64,000 nt of DNA from Hansfordia pulvinata (Eukaryota > Ascomycota > Sordariomycetes > Xylariales): positions 35,001 to 99,000 of the forward strand of contig BJKQ01000012.1 in assembly GCA_006538405.1 (NCBI GenBank), given 5' to 3'. A program made the translations under genes and the position numbers. This document shows, piece after piece, positions 1 through 9,489 of the stretch; position 1 is the stretch's first letter; each line of letters starts with the position of its first letter. A model generated the notes under the pieces. The model was not told where the DNA came from, did not search any database, and saw only the letters and a list, made by a program, of their open reading frames with translations.

Positions 1-270
1 TGACCTGGCCGGGGATTTGTTCTAGGGTATGAAACAGGCCTTTCCAAGCCTCCCCAGGGTGGTCCCGGCCGGATCGGGCGTGAAAAGTTTAGAAACCTAC
101 CTGGGGCGACGGGGAGGCGATGCACTCGGACGGGATCTATTCCATTCGATAGAGGGCTCTAATGCAAACAGAATGGTATGTGTTGCACCGGGTTGCACGG
201 TGCTGGGCATCACCCATCATGGTTCCAAGGTGGGTAGGCCGGGCTGGGTGACGCTCGGGGGTGTCACGTG

Positions 271-1858
271 ACCTACCCGGTAACGGCTACAGGGTAGGTA
301 CAGGGTAGGCGACCCATACTAATGCAGCACCATGCTTCCCTAGGGAGCTTCCCGGCCGTTCCGCCGGGTTCCCATGAGTCTCTTTAGTATGTATATGCTG
401 TATCATACCGCATCAGCTCGGTTCAACCTGGAACAATGTGTTTCTTTACATAAGTGTATTATTCGAAAATATTACCTGTCGATAACCATCCCAACACCTG
501 ACCTACCCGGCACCGACTCGCTGCCAGTTACTGTGATCTGCTGATAACGAGGACTGACTCACCTACCCGGGAACGATCCCGTATCGATCAGGCCGAGGGC
601 ATTCCCCGCCACTGCCGGCGCTACCTACCCGGGATCCCTCCAAGTGAACCTACCCGGTAGCGACCTACCCGGTAACGGCTACAGGGTAGGCTACCCGGCA
701 ACGGCTACAGGGTAGGTCCGCGAAATTCCGCGCTGCGCGGCCCCTAGCACCCTCCCCCGGGGCCCTCCCCCTCTACGCCTACTACTACCCCGAGAAAAAT
801 TGTCCCCCCTAATAGGGCTACAGCTAACCCGGCGATTTCGCCGATTTCGAGAAATCCTACCCGGTACCGCTCCCTGGGCCCCTTCCAAGGTTTCCCAGGG
901 GGACGTACCTCCCCGGCGAGCCCTGAAATGTTCGTGCCCGGGACTACCAAGCGCCCCGTAGCGCGAGGTCCAGCGCCAGCTTCGCCCGGAACACTTAACC
1001 CAGGGCGCCGGGGGCCCAGCGGCTCCCCCCTCACGTACCCACCGACCCCACTTGGTCTCCAAACTCGCCTCGGCGGGCTCTGGTGCGCATTTGGACTTTC
1101 CGCAAAAAGATTTTGGGTGCGTTTTCGACCGATGACCGTGAGCACCCATACAATCCATCTCCCGTCCTGCACGTTAGTTACCCGGTACCTTACAGGGTAA
1201 GTACCTACCCGGGACCCGCTACAGGGTAGCCACCTACCCGGTAGCGCCTGAGATGGTCTGCCTCGGGCGCGGTGCCGCCTGTCACACGCCTTGGCGACGA
1301 GAGCGCCTACCCGGTAACTTACAGGGTAGCTACCTACCCGGTACTCTACAGGGTAAGTGCCTACCCGGGAGCAGCCTTCACTGGGTAATTCTGGGTAATT
1401 CGTCCTCCTCAGGCCTCCGCCCAAGGTCCGGAGCCACCTACCCGGCACCTTACAGGGTAAGTACCTACCCGGTAAGATTCGGCCGCGATTTTCCACCTAC
1501 AGGGTAGGCTCTTTCCCGCACCTGCCGGGCATTTCCCTGGGGAGCTACCCGGGACCAGTCGCCTTCGCAGTCGCTACAGGGTAGGCGGGCGCCTTCCCCT
1601 CGACCAAGTCCGAGGCAACTTACCCGGGACCTCCCCGCGAAAACGGCCGTTTAACCCTCGCACCACCCTGCGTGGTGCCAAGGGATGAGTCGCGGGGAGT
1701 AAGTTTCGGTGCCAGATCTGGCCAAGTCCGTCGATGACTTACCCGATACCCCCGACCCCTTATTGGCAAAAGACTCCTCTCTACCTACCACTTTTGCCCA
1801 GAGACAAAGGCGGAGCAAGAGGCATTTCAGGCAAGTCCGCGAGCGGCTTACCCGGTAG
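271..1858. repeat. Cluster of dispersed CCTACCCGG / CTACAGGGTAGG motifs
   Basis: A motif of the form CCTACCCGG(T/G)A, followed about 10 bases later by (T/C)TACAGGGTAGG, recurs many times. Clear clusters lie at 271-310, 623-716, 1177-1245, 1305-1371 and 1433-1508, with single arms near 500, 560, 860, 1543, 1572, 1620 and 1850. The two arms CCTACCC and GGGTAGG are inverted copies, so each full unit is a short palindrome of about 25-30 bases. Units occur singly, back to back and as half units, which suggests a tiny mobile or amplifying inverted repeat rather than a plain tandem array. Confidence 0.75.
1618..1704. other. Large imperfect hairpin
   Basis: A 10-bp perfect stem (CTCCCCGCGA at 1631-1640 with TCGCGGGGAG at 1690-1699) encloses an inner hairpin (GCACCAC / GTGGTGC around 1660-1678). 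A further 5-bp pairing (ACTTA 1618-1622 with TAAGT 1700-1704) lies outside a bulge that holds a CCCGGG motif. It could be a structured RNA, a miniature inverted-repeat element related to the neighbouring motifs, or chance in GC-rich DNA. Confidence 0.4.
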
Positions 1859-2352
1859 CAGCCTTGCGAGAAAAAAAGAATAATGCAATAAGAAATCCCT
1901 TATCACCGCCCCGGAGGGTTGAGATATGAGAAATCTAGGCAAAGTAGGGCTTACCCTCAGCAGATCGTAACAACAAGGCTACTCTACTGCTTACAGGACC
2001 CTTTTGCACAGCTAAGTCGTCTGCAAAGGATTTAATCCCACGCGTGTTTAAATTACAATACGCGAAATACCACAACTCACTTCGAGAGAGGTGGAGGAAT
2101 CGCCAGCTAAGATACGAGGCCGGAGCTTTTTATTACGAGTTTTTTATTAAGCCGAGGAAACGGTTTATATTAATTTAAAATAATATGGTCATAAAGTAAT
2201 AACTATATAATAGCTTTTTTTCCTTTATTTAAAACGTAAAAATCTTAAAATATTAAAATCAGGCTACGTGATTTATAATATTAATAAAACTATAAGTAAG
2301 TCACTGGCTTTTTATTATAATTTCATTCGTGGTAACGCTTATCGAAAACATA

Positions 2353-2488
2353 TATTTTAAATTAACCACTAACGGTGTCCGCGAAAGTGCGTCGATACAA
2401 TATTATTATACTTAAAGGGGTAAAATAAAATAAAAACGTTAAGGCTTAAAAGTTACCGTAATCATATATTATAAAACTAAGTTTTATG
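2353..2488 (+). repeat. Solo LTR of the 151-bp (C-type) family, heavily mutated
   Basis: The segment aligns with the LTR at 14336-14486 through its core (ACCACT..CGGTGTCCGCGA.AGTGCGTCGAT) and the later CTAAGTTT end. It has many transitions and some length change. No target-site duplication could be recognised, so the ends are approximate. Confidence 0.6.
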
Positions 2489-2774
2489 CTTAAGCGTATG
2501 ATAATAATATAGAAAGCAATAATAATAAGTTTAATTAATAAAACTTTAACCTTTTAAAAAACGATAGAAGATAAGTTTAAAGAAAATAATTATAAAGTTA
2601 TTTATTTTTCATTACTTTTATAATTGATTTACGTGATTTTAAATGAAATATTTATTATTTTAAAGCAAGTTACCCTTTATTTAATAATTTTATAACTATT
2701 ATAAATAGAAATTTTAAAAGCTAACAAATAAACGACCTTTAAGGTTTTTTTCACGTTAACCTTTTATTATATAT

Positions 2775-2926
2775 TCTTATTAGACTGGCCACTGGCGGTG
2801 CCCGCGAGAGTGCGTCGATATAGTAATATTCTCCTTAAGGGAGGAAGAGGAAGGGAAGACGTCGGGGCCTGCGAGCTGCCGTAGCTATATACTGTAAGAC
2901 TAGGCTGGAAGACCAAGTCTATAACA
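2775..2926 (+). repeat. Solo LTR of the 151-bp (C-type) family, well preserved
   Basis: This is the least mutated copy of the family. It keeps CTGGCCACTGGCGGTGCCCG, the GTGCGTCGATATAG block, a purine-rich GGAGGAAGAGGAAGGGAAG stretch, CGAGCTGCCGTAG and the ATAACA end. It has no internal coding region attached, so it is a solo LTR or an LTR fragment. I saw no clean target-site duplication. Confidence 0.75.
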
Positions 2927-2950
2927 ATTTCCTTAAAACATTAATGTTTA

Positions 2951-3271
2951 TATCAAATACACTTTAATTATAATTATTAATCATGATCTCGTACGCGCAC
3001 CTGCTACGCGCTTTATTACGCAGGCTAAGATTAAGCTTGTTTTGACTTAATCTGCAATCCTTAACGCCCGTGGGCAGTGTTAACGAGTGGCAGGCTAACC
3101 GCCCTCGCGGCCTGCCTTATATATTAGCCAGTCCTTCCGTACGGCTTTATAATTAACATTATAATAAAATAAGCAATATTAATATTATCACGTATTACGT
3201 ACATATCCACTCATTATAAGCGTCATGCTTCATACGCCTTAATTAAATTATTCCTTCGAGTTCGATTAACA
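2951..3271 (+). repeat. Solo LTR of the 324-bp family, RIP-damaged copy
   Basis: This copy matches the elements at 6614-6937 and 59697-60020 along its whole length: GCACTTTAGC-like start, GC-rich core, CCTTCCGTACGGCTTTATAA, and TCCTTCGA near the end. The flanks are GTTTA (2946-2950) and GTATA (3272-3276), a near-perfect 5-bp target-site duplication. Its GC-rich core carries more C-to-T and G-to-A changes than the other two copies, so it has been in the RIP zone longer or was hit harder. Confidence 0.75.
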
Positions 3272-3276
3272 GTATA

Positions 3277-4039
3277 TGTTATTATAAGTTACTACTTACG
3301 AGCTTTATTCAAGGCCGTAAAAGCCGGTAAATAAAGTTAAAATAAGCTCCTTCACGGTTATGTGAATATATATATAATAAGTACGCGTATAAAAGTGAAA
3401 TTAATAACTTTAATAAAAGTGCATTTTATACTTATATTATATAAAGTATACAATTTATAACATTAAAAAGTATACGTAATTATTTCAAATTTAAGCTTTT
3501 ATTTTATTATTTTCATATATAAATACGGCAGCTTATACGTGCCGACGTTTTCTTTTTTCTTTATCTTTAAAAAAGAATATTTTTGTATAAGCAAACTTTC
3601 GTAAACACCTTTAATTATTAACTTATAATATTTTTATTAAAGTTTCAATTGCTTAAAGAAGGTTAAGTCGCAAAGGGGGTTTATTACTTTTTCGCGGGTG
3701 TTACTTAATATCATTTAAGTTAACAAAGTATGTTATAACGACTTAAATTCTTTTTAAAAAATATAACTATAATTCAAAGGTTTATACTTATTTTAAACAC
3801 TCGAAAAGTCGTTCAACGGTAAACCTTAAATAATTAACCGATATTAAACAGTTTAAAATAATAAATAATTAGTAAATAGTCGTTAAAAAATACTTTTATT
3901 AAGTATAATATAAATTCTTAAGTTAATTATTAAGGAAAGGAATAATTAAATATATAATATAAAAAGCCTTTAATTATTATATATTATTTAATCCCTTTTT
4001 AATACTTTTAATCGCGTTAAATATAGACGATTCGATATA
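3277..4039. other. AT-rich RIP-damaged DNA, nothing recognised
   Basis: The stretch is very AT-rich with few CpA/TpG. I found no open frame, LTR ends or tandem structure that I can support. It probably belongs to older repeats whose other copies lie outside the window. Confidence 0.5.
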
Positions 4040-4650
4040 TTAATTTAAGGCGCCGTAATGATCCTAGTTAATTAGGCCTTAATAAGCAGCACTACCCAGA
4101 TTTTAATTTATCTCGCGGGCTATTAAGTCTATCGAGAAGCGCCGCGTAAGAGGGGAACGATGTCGTTAAGAATCCGAACAATGCGTAAAACGTTCGGTTC
4201 TGGCTTAAAAGAGCTTAGATTCCGTCTGATCAGAGCGATTTTATAATAAGACTGGCAGGAATTTAAGTATAAGGGGAGGGAGATATAAGGGCTTCAACGT
4301 GAGAGGGGTTAGGCTATTTAAAGGGGTCAAGGCAGAAAGCTCCCTTCGCGAGAGATGTTGTTCCTAATAAAAGGCTTAATTTCTCGGCTGGAATCCGTTT
4401 AATCAAAAGGAAACCAACGCAAATTAATAGGAATTAAGTGCTTAAAGCGAAGTTCAAAAGAGTCACATATAACACGGGGTGATAAGCGAAAACTTAGGTA
4501 TGAAGTTTTTATATAAAGGAGGGGGCATAATGGTCTGAGATTTATCGGCGCGAGGAGCGCGTTTTACTCTTATTTATCCTTATAAACTTTAAGTCTCACA
4601 CTTAAAATGTGTATGATTAAACGATCAGCCTGCCTTAGCTTAATACTTTA
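4040..4650 (-). repeat. Unclassified dispersed repeat R, copy 1 (inverted)
   Basis: The reverse complement aligns with segments at 5078-5600, 7090-7660 and 63340-63636. Shared landmarks are AGTTTATAAGGATAAATAAG, GAGTAAAAC.CGC, TTAAACGGATT, and the late GCGCTTCTCG block followed by GATAAATTAAAA. This is the least mutated copy. No coding potential is seen and the element ends are not resolved, so it may be a long LTR or a non-autonomous element. Confidence 0.65.
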
Positions 4651-4838
4651 AATCCCTTAAAATGTATTTAATTTAATATACTAAAATAAGTCATGTGACT
4701 TTACGTCCCGTTTTCTTAAACTTTAATACGTATATAATTGTTTTAACGCCGTTTAATAAGATTTTTAATTAATAAGCCTTTAAATAATATTAATATAACC
4801 CGTTTTACCGGAATAAAGGTCGGGTTTATAATATACAC

Positions 4839-4989
4839 CGTTATAAATTGACCACCGGCGGTGTCCGCGAAAGTAAATCGGTATAATAAAATTCTCCTTT
4901 AAAAGGAAAGAGAAAAATAAAAGGTCGGAGCTTACGAGCTGTCGTAATTATATATTATAAAATTAAGTTAAAAAATTAGGTTCATAATA
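4839..4989 (+). repeat. Solo LTR of the 151-bp (C-type) family with target duplication
   Basis: It is exactly the length of the two LTRs of element C and aligns with them from TTATAAA at the start to TTCATAATA at the end. It is flanked by TACAC (4834-4838) and TATAC (4990-4994), a 5-bp target-site duplication with one C-to-T change. This shows a full insertion that later collapsed to a solo LTR. Confidence 0.8.
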
Positions 4990-5077
4990 TATACCGGGAT
5001 ATACTTAATATTCATCCCGTGGTTAAAGCGTAATAAAGACGTGTAACATATTTTAAATAATTACTTTAATTTAAATA

Positions 5078-5600
5078 TTATAACGCGCTCTTCGCGTTAA
5101 TAAATTATAAAATTATATCCTTTTTTTATATAAAACTTTATACTTAAGTTCTCTCCTTTTAAAAATGCTCTTTATCTTTATTTTAAGCGCTTAATTCATT
5201 ATCCTTTACGCCGACTTCGCTTTAATTAAACGGATTTTAAACAGAAAATTAATTCTTATATTAAAGTGATATCACTTTATAAAAACCCTTTCGCCCACTT
5301 TTTTTTTAAATAGTTTAATCCCTTTCCCGCTTAAATCTTTATAACTTTTTTCCTTTACTCTTTATAATTAATATCTTATTAATTCTTTTTATTAAATCGC
5401 TTTTATTTAACGGATTTTAAGACTTTTTTTAAAAGATTTAAACGATTTAAATAATATTAAATTTATAAACGATATTATACCTTTTTTACGCGGTGCTTTT
5501 TATTTAACTTAACGATTTACGTAATAACTTAAATATTAAAAATCCTTATTTATTAAAAGCTTATTAATTAAATATTATTATAATACTTTTAATTAAAAAA
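5078..5600 (+). repeat. Unclassified dispersed repeat R, copy 2
   Basis: It aligns with copy 3 (7090-7660) from the CGCGCTCTTCGCGTTAA region through TTAAGCGCTTAATT, the TAAACGGATTTTAA block and the late CGCGGTGCTTTTTATTTAAC block. It lies in opposite orientation to copy 1, 430 bp away, with a solo LTR between them, so the two form a large imperfect inverted pair. Confidence 0.6.
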
Positions 5601-5639
5601 TATAATAATTAAAAAGAAAAAGAATTTAAAGTAAGATTA

Positions 5640-6190
5640 TTATAAATTTAAAGCGAATTTAAAATAAAATTTAATAAAAACATTCAAGTTAAAATAAATT
5701 AAAATCGAACAGGAATTAAAGTAAAATTAAAGTAAAAATAAGGCGAAATCGAGGTAAAATTAAGGTGATAATAAAGTGAAAACGACGTGAAATTAAGGTG
5801 AAAACGATATAAAATCGAAGTGAAATCGAAGTGAAAAGAAGGTGAAAACGAAGTGAACTCGAAGTGAACTCGAAGTGAACTTTAAGTGAAAAAGGTGAAA
5901 ACGAGGTGAAAACGAGGTGAACTCGAAGTGAACTCGAAGTGAACGTTAAGTCAAAACGAGATAAAAGCGAGGTGAACTCGAAGTGAAAACGAAGTAAAAA
6001 TAAAGTGAACTCGAAGTGAAAATAAGATAAGCTTTAAGTAAAAACGAAATAAAAATAAATTAAACTTAAAGTAAAAATAAGGTAAATACGATATAAAATC
6101 GAAGTATAATTAAGGTAAAATCGAGATAAATTTAAAGCGAATTTAAAGTAAATTTAAAGTTAAAATAAAATAAACTTTAAGAGAACTTAA
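5640..6190 (+). repeat. Degenerate 11-bp tandem array
   Basis: A tandem repeat with an 11-base period and consensus close to TCGAAGTGAAC runs for roughly 550 bases. The centre (about 5830-6020) is the most regular, with successive TCGAAGTGAAC and ACGAGGTGAAA units. Both flanks decay into AAATTAAAG-type units. The array keeps GTGAA, which contains a TpG, in its centre, so it is less RIP-damaged than its surroundings. No frame is open through it. Confidence 0.85.
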
Positions 6191-6608
6191 ATAAACTTAA
6201 AAAATTTAAAAAAAAAAAATTATTATAAAATTAAAATAAAATAAATTTAAATTTAAGTTAAATAAATATAAAGCTTATAAAATTATATTATATATTTAAA
6301 GTCTTTTTAATTATTTTTATAATTACGTTTTTATTATATATATATTTAAATAAATATTACGTTAAATTAATATTAAACTTTTATTTAAATTTTATATTGA
6401 ACTTTTTTATATAATATATATAAAATATTTTTTTATAAATTTTTAAAAAAAAAATTTAATTAAAAATTTTTAATTATATTTAATTTAATAACTTACGCTT
6501 TAAAAAAGTTTCAATTTAAGTAATAAGTTTCTTAATTTATTTAAATATTTTATATACGTAATTTAATTTAATTAATTTATTTAAAGATCTTTTATTTAAT
6601 TAAATAAA
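6191..6608. other. Extremely AT-rich DNA, nothing recognised
   Basis: The segment is almost only A and T with homopolymer runs. It holds no supported gene, LTR end or repeat. Confidence 0.5.
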
Positions 6609-6613
6609 GTTTA

Positions 6614-6937
6614 TATTAATCGGACCTTCGAAGGAATTACTAGTTAAGCCATATAAAGCATAACGTTCGTAAAGGGTGGATATGTACGTAATACGTGATG
6701 GTGTTAATATTGCTTGTTCTATTGTAATATCTTATTTATAAAGCCGTACGGAAGGCCTGGCTAGCATGTAAGCCAGGCCGCGAAGGCGGTTAGCCTGGCA
6801 CTCGCGGGCACTGCTTACGGCCGCCAGGGCTGGCAGACTAGGCCAGAATAAGCCTAGTCCCAGCCTACGCAATTAGGCGCGCAGCAGGCGCGCGTAAGGG
6901 AGCATGATCAACAACTACAGCTAAAGTGCATTTAACA
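6614..6937 (-). repeat. Solo LTR of the 324-bp family, GC-rich core intact
   Basis: In reverse complement it runs from TGTTAAATGCACTTTAGC to GGTCCGATTAATA and is flanked by a perfect 5-bp duplication GTTTA (6609-6613 and 6938-6942). Its length is identical to the copy at 59697-60020. TG...CA-type ends (with RIP changes) and 5-bp duplications identify it as an LTR with no attached internal region. Its GC-rich core keeps many CpA/TpG steps despite lying in AT-rich DNA. Confidence 0.85.
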
Positions 6938-7089
6938 GTTTAACTTAATTATAAGGTAAAGATTTAAGTAAGTCCGGGGTTTAAAACTTATATTTAATTA
7001 TAATATAAAGTAAGGTTAAGTTTAATTAAATAGGTATACACGTTTTTAAAAAGGAAGAAGGTATAAATATTTCATTTTAAGGTTATAAA

Positions 7090-7660
7090 AAAGAATTTTA
7101 TTTATAAAAAGTAAAAGTAAGCTTATTTTTTAATTATACTGATTTTAAGGGTAAAATCAAAAGTTTATAAGGATAAATAAGAGTAAAACACGCTTTTCGC
7201 GTTAAAAAATCGTAAACCTTATACTTTATCTTTTACATATAATTTTTATATTTTATTTTTAACTTATAAAATTACGTTATATATAACTACTTTAAACTTC
7301 ACATTAAGCGCTTAATTATTACTTCTTTTCGTTGACTTCGTTTTAAATTAAAATTTAAAGCCTTATATGGAAAATAATATAATTTATAAAAGATCTTTCC
7401 GTGCTTTATTCCTTTAAACAACAAAGTTTTTTTTTTATTTACGCCTTTCTTAAACGGATTTTAACCTTTCTTAAACCCGAATCGAGCGATTTATATAATA
7501 TTATACTTATTAACGATAATGTTCCCTTTTCACGCGGTGCTTCTCGTTAAGCTTAACGGTTTACGGGATAAATTAAAACTTAAGTAATATTACTTATTAA
7601 CACTTTATTAATTAAGTGTTATTACGACGCTTAAAATTAATAAATACGCGTATAAATATT
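7090..7660 (+). repeat. Unclassified dispersed repeat R, copy 3
   Basis: It aligns with copies 1, 2 and 4 through AGTTTATAAGGATAAATAAG, TTAAGCGCTTAATTATTAC, the ACGGATTTTAACC block and CACGCGGTGCTTCTCGTTAA followed by TTTACGGGATAAATTAAAAC. It is moderately RIP-damaged and has no supported open frame. Confidence 0.65.
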
Positions 7661-7871
7661 ATAATAATATTGAAAATATATTATTTTTACTTTAACGTAA
7701 TAAAAGTAATTATTATAAAATAAAAAAGTTTAATCCGCCTTATTAATTATATTTTAAGCGTTTTAACTTTTTTTTCGTAAAAAAAAAGGTTATATACAAT
7801 AAGTTAATTTATTAATCTTTTTAATTAACATTTAATAATTAATATTTAAAGTTTTTTTTAAAAAAGGTAAA

Positions 7872-8129
7872 TATTTTATAACGAGATTATCCGTTTTTAT
7901 TATATAACTAACTTATTTAATTATTATAATATTAATTCATTTATTTTAAACTTAGTAAATAACTTAAAGATTATATTATTCGTTAACTTAAATTTAAATT
8001 CAATAATTAAATTAAATTTATTTTGATAATTTAATTAAAAATTATATTATTTCTTATTTTATCGTTATTTTTTATTTTCTATTTTATTAATCTTTAATTT
8101 ATTATTTTTAACTTATTTTATCGATTATC
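7872..8129 (+). repeat. Solo LTR E', left part (oldest layer of the stack)
   Basis: It aligns with the first third of the LTRs of element E (CGAGATTATCCGTTTTTATTA and the TTAATTAAAGATTATATTAT region). It continues at 60719-61249 on the far side of the whole nested stack. The two parts add up to about 789 bp, close to the 807-842 bp of the E LTRs. The outer flanks GTAAA (7867-7871) and ATAAA (61250-61254) are a target duplication with one transition. It was split by solo LTR H, with duplication TTATC at 8125-8129 and 60714-60718. Confidence 0.75.
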
Positions 8130-8427
8130 TATGACGATCTGGATTCTGCCGGAGTAAAATATAGTGGTGGTTCGTGCTAGGTTTATACCGTGGAGGCTTT
8201 AAAAAGGTTAATAACGGTTTATTCGCACGGAAGCGAATATATAAGGTCGATGCGTAATAATATCCCCGTGTGTCTCCGTAATATTAGCGTATCGTTAAAG
8301 GTAAAACCTATATTTAAGAAGAACTTAAATACTTAAATTAATTATTAAGGTAATAAATAATTAAATATATAAGAAACCGTCCATCCTTATACGTCCTTTA
8401 TCCCCTTATTAATACCTGAATATAAGT
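8130..8427 (-). repeat. Solo LTR H (A/B-related), left part
   Basis: It begins TATGACGATCTGGATTCT, like the reversed LTR of element A, and ends in the middle of that LTR (AATTATTAAGGTAATAAATA, then the TATAAG site). It resumes at 60477. The combined length of about 535 bp matches the family (517-537 bp). Part of its middle (about 8150-8300) diverges from the A and B LTRs, so it is a divergent subfamily. Element E inserted here with the duplication TAAGT (8423-8427 and 60472-60476). Confidence 0.75.
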
Positions 8428-8754
8428 TATCACGTGACGAGATTATCCGTTCTTATTATGTGATTAGCTTACTTCTTTATTATATTATTAATTAACTTAT
8501 TCTTAACTTAATAGCTGACTTAACGATTACCTTATCTATTAACTTAAAACTTACCTTAATAATTAACTTAAATTTAACTTAACAGCTTAATTAAAGATTA
8601 TATCATCTTTTATCTTATTAATATATTTTATCTTTTATCTTATTAATCTTTATCTTATCGGTTATTAACTTATTTTATTAATTATCTTATCGATTATCTT
8701 AACTTATTTTATTAATCCTTACCTTTAATATCTTACCTTTAATTTATTATTATT
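8428..8754 (+). repeat. Element E 5' LTR, first part
   Basis: It starts TATCACGTGACGAGATTATC and aligns with 59301-59650 of the 3' LTR. The LTR is interrupted by element G at the duplication TTATT (8750-8754) / TTATC (25559-25563) and continues at 25564-26043. The uninterrupted sequence around 59655-59670 (ACCGTTATCGCCG) confirms the join. Confidence 0.85.
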
Positions 8755-8907
8755 TATAATAAACTAGCCTTACGGTTATACAGCGAGGAAGCGTCGATAT
8801 GTTTTCTATCTCGATAACGAAAGGAAAAAGGAAAGGAAACAAGAGGCTTATACTTACGTCGTTTCTTTTATAAACGGAAAGCTTAAATATAGCTTAAAAT
8901 TATAACA
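8755..8907 (-). repeat. Element G 3' LTR
   Basis: It is 153 bp, shared with 25406-25558 from TATAATAAACTAGCC to the final ATAACA, including CTTATACTTACGTCGT and TATAAACGGAAAGCTTAA. Layout and the GCGTCGATAT block resemble the 151-bp LTR of element C, so G and C are related families. Confidence 0.85.
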
Positions 8908-9489
8908 TACCCCTTAACTTAAAATCAGGCCCCGCGAAAAGGGAAAAAAAATATCGTTAAGCTCCTTTTAATCCCGTCCGTCTCCTCTTTATATTATATC
9001 CGTGTCTAATCCAGCTTATATTTATATTAAGCTTAATACCTTTTATATTAAATTTAAGGCCTTTAATTTCCTTAACATCCCTTATATATATATTAATAAG
9101 GTCCATTTTATATTTATATTAAGTCTGTATCGTGACCTTTATCCTTTTATTATCGCCGGTGGTTACTTAATAACCCCTTTTATATACTTATCCTTTAAGT
9201 AATTCACGATGCCTTTATTTATATACGTGTAAAGGCCATTATCGTGTTATCACACCGTATAATAATAACCAGGTACGGCTTATATTATTATATAAGCATC
9301 ACACCCCTGCACGCTTTATCCTTATCTTTATATTTTACCCTTTTATACTCTTTTACCTTTATTTTCTCCTTTTTTCCTTTCCTTACTTATCCGTGTTACA
9401 CCCTTTATAACACCTTATTTATAACCTCTTATCTATATCCCGTATCCGCGCTTAATCGTTATCCTCCCCTTTTTTTACTTTCTTAAATC

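Larger units (their letters stand above)
1..2100. other. GC-rich island outside the RIP-damaged region
   Basis: This end of the window has balanced to GC-rich composition and keeps ordinary CpA/TpG dinucleotides, unlike everything after about 2.1 kb. No credible protein gene is visible: the open frames on either strand are low-complexity translations of the repeated CCTACCCGG-type motifs and lack recognisable domains. The composition shifts between about 1860 and 2160. The island looks like non-repetitive, or short-repeat, DNA that RIP did not touch next to a transposon block. Confidence 0.7.

Noticed and set aside
29..271. 80-codon plus-strand frame at the window start
   Set aside because: It has no recognisable motif and no supporting context, is short, and lies in GC-rich DNA where such frames are common.
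744..1496. 250-codon and 155-codon minus-strand open frames in the GC-rich island
   Set aside because: The translation is a low-complexity reading of the palindromic CCTACCCGG motifs (recurrent YRVGTYPV-type units) and has no domain. GC-rich DNA opens frames by chance.
5640..6190. CRISPR-like array
   Set aside because: Units are contiguous 11-mers without spacers, and the DNA is fungal.
2951..6937. The 324-bp repeats at 2951 and 6614 as the two LTRs of one element
   Set aside because: They are in opposite orientation and each has its own flanking duplication, so they are independent solo LTRs.
9002..9486. Two short plus-strand open frames (66 and 80 codons) near the G 3' LTR
   Set aside because: The translations are Ile/Tyr/Leu/Phe-rich, typical of AT-rich noncoding DNA. 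The second is in register with the antisense frame that follows but does not look like protein.
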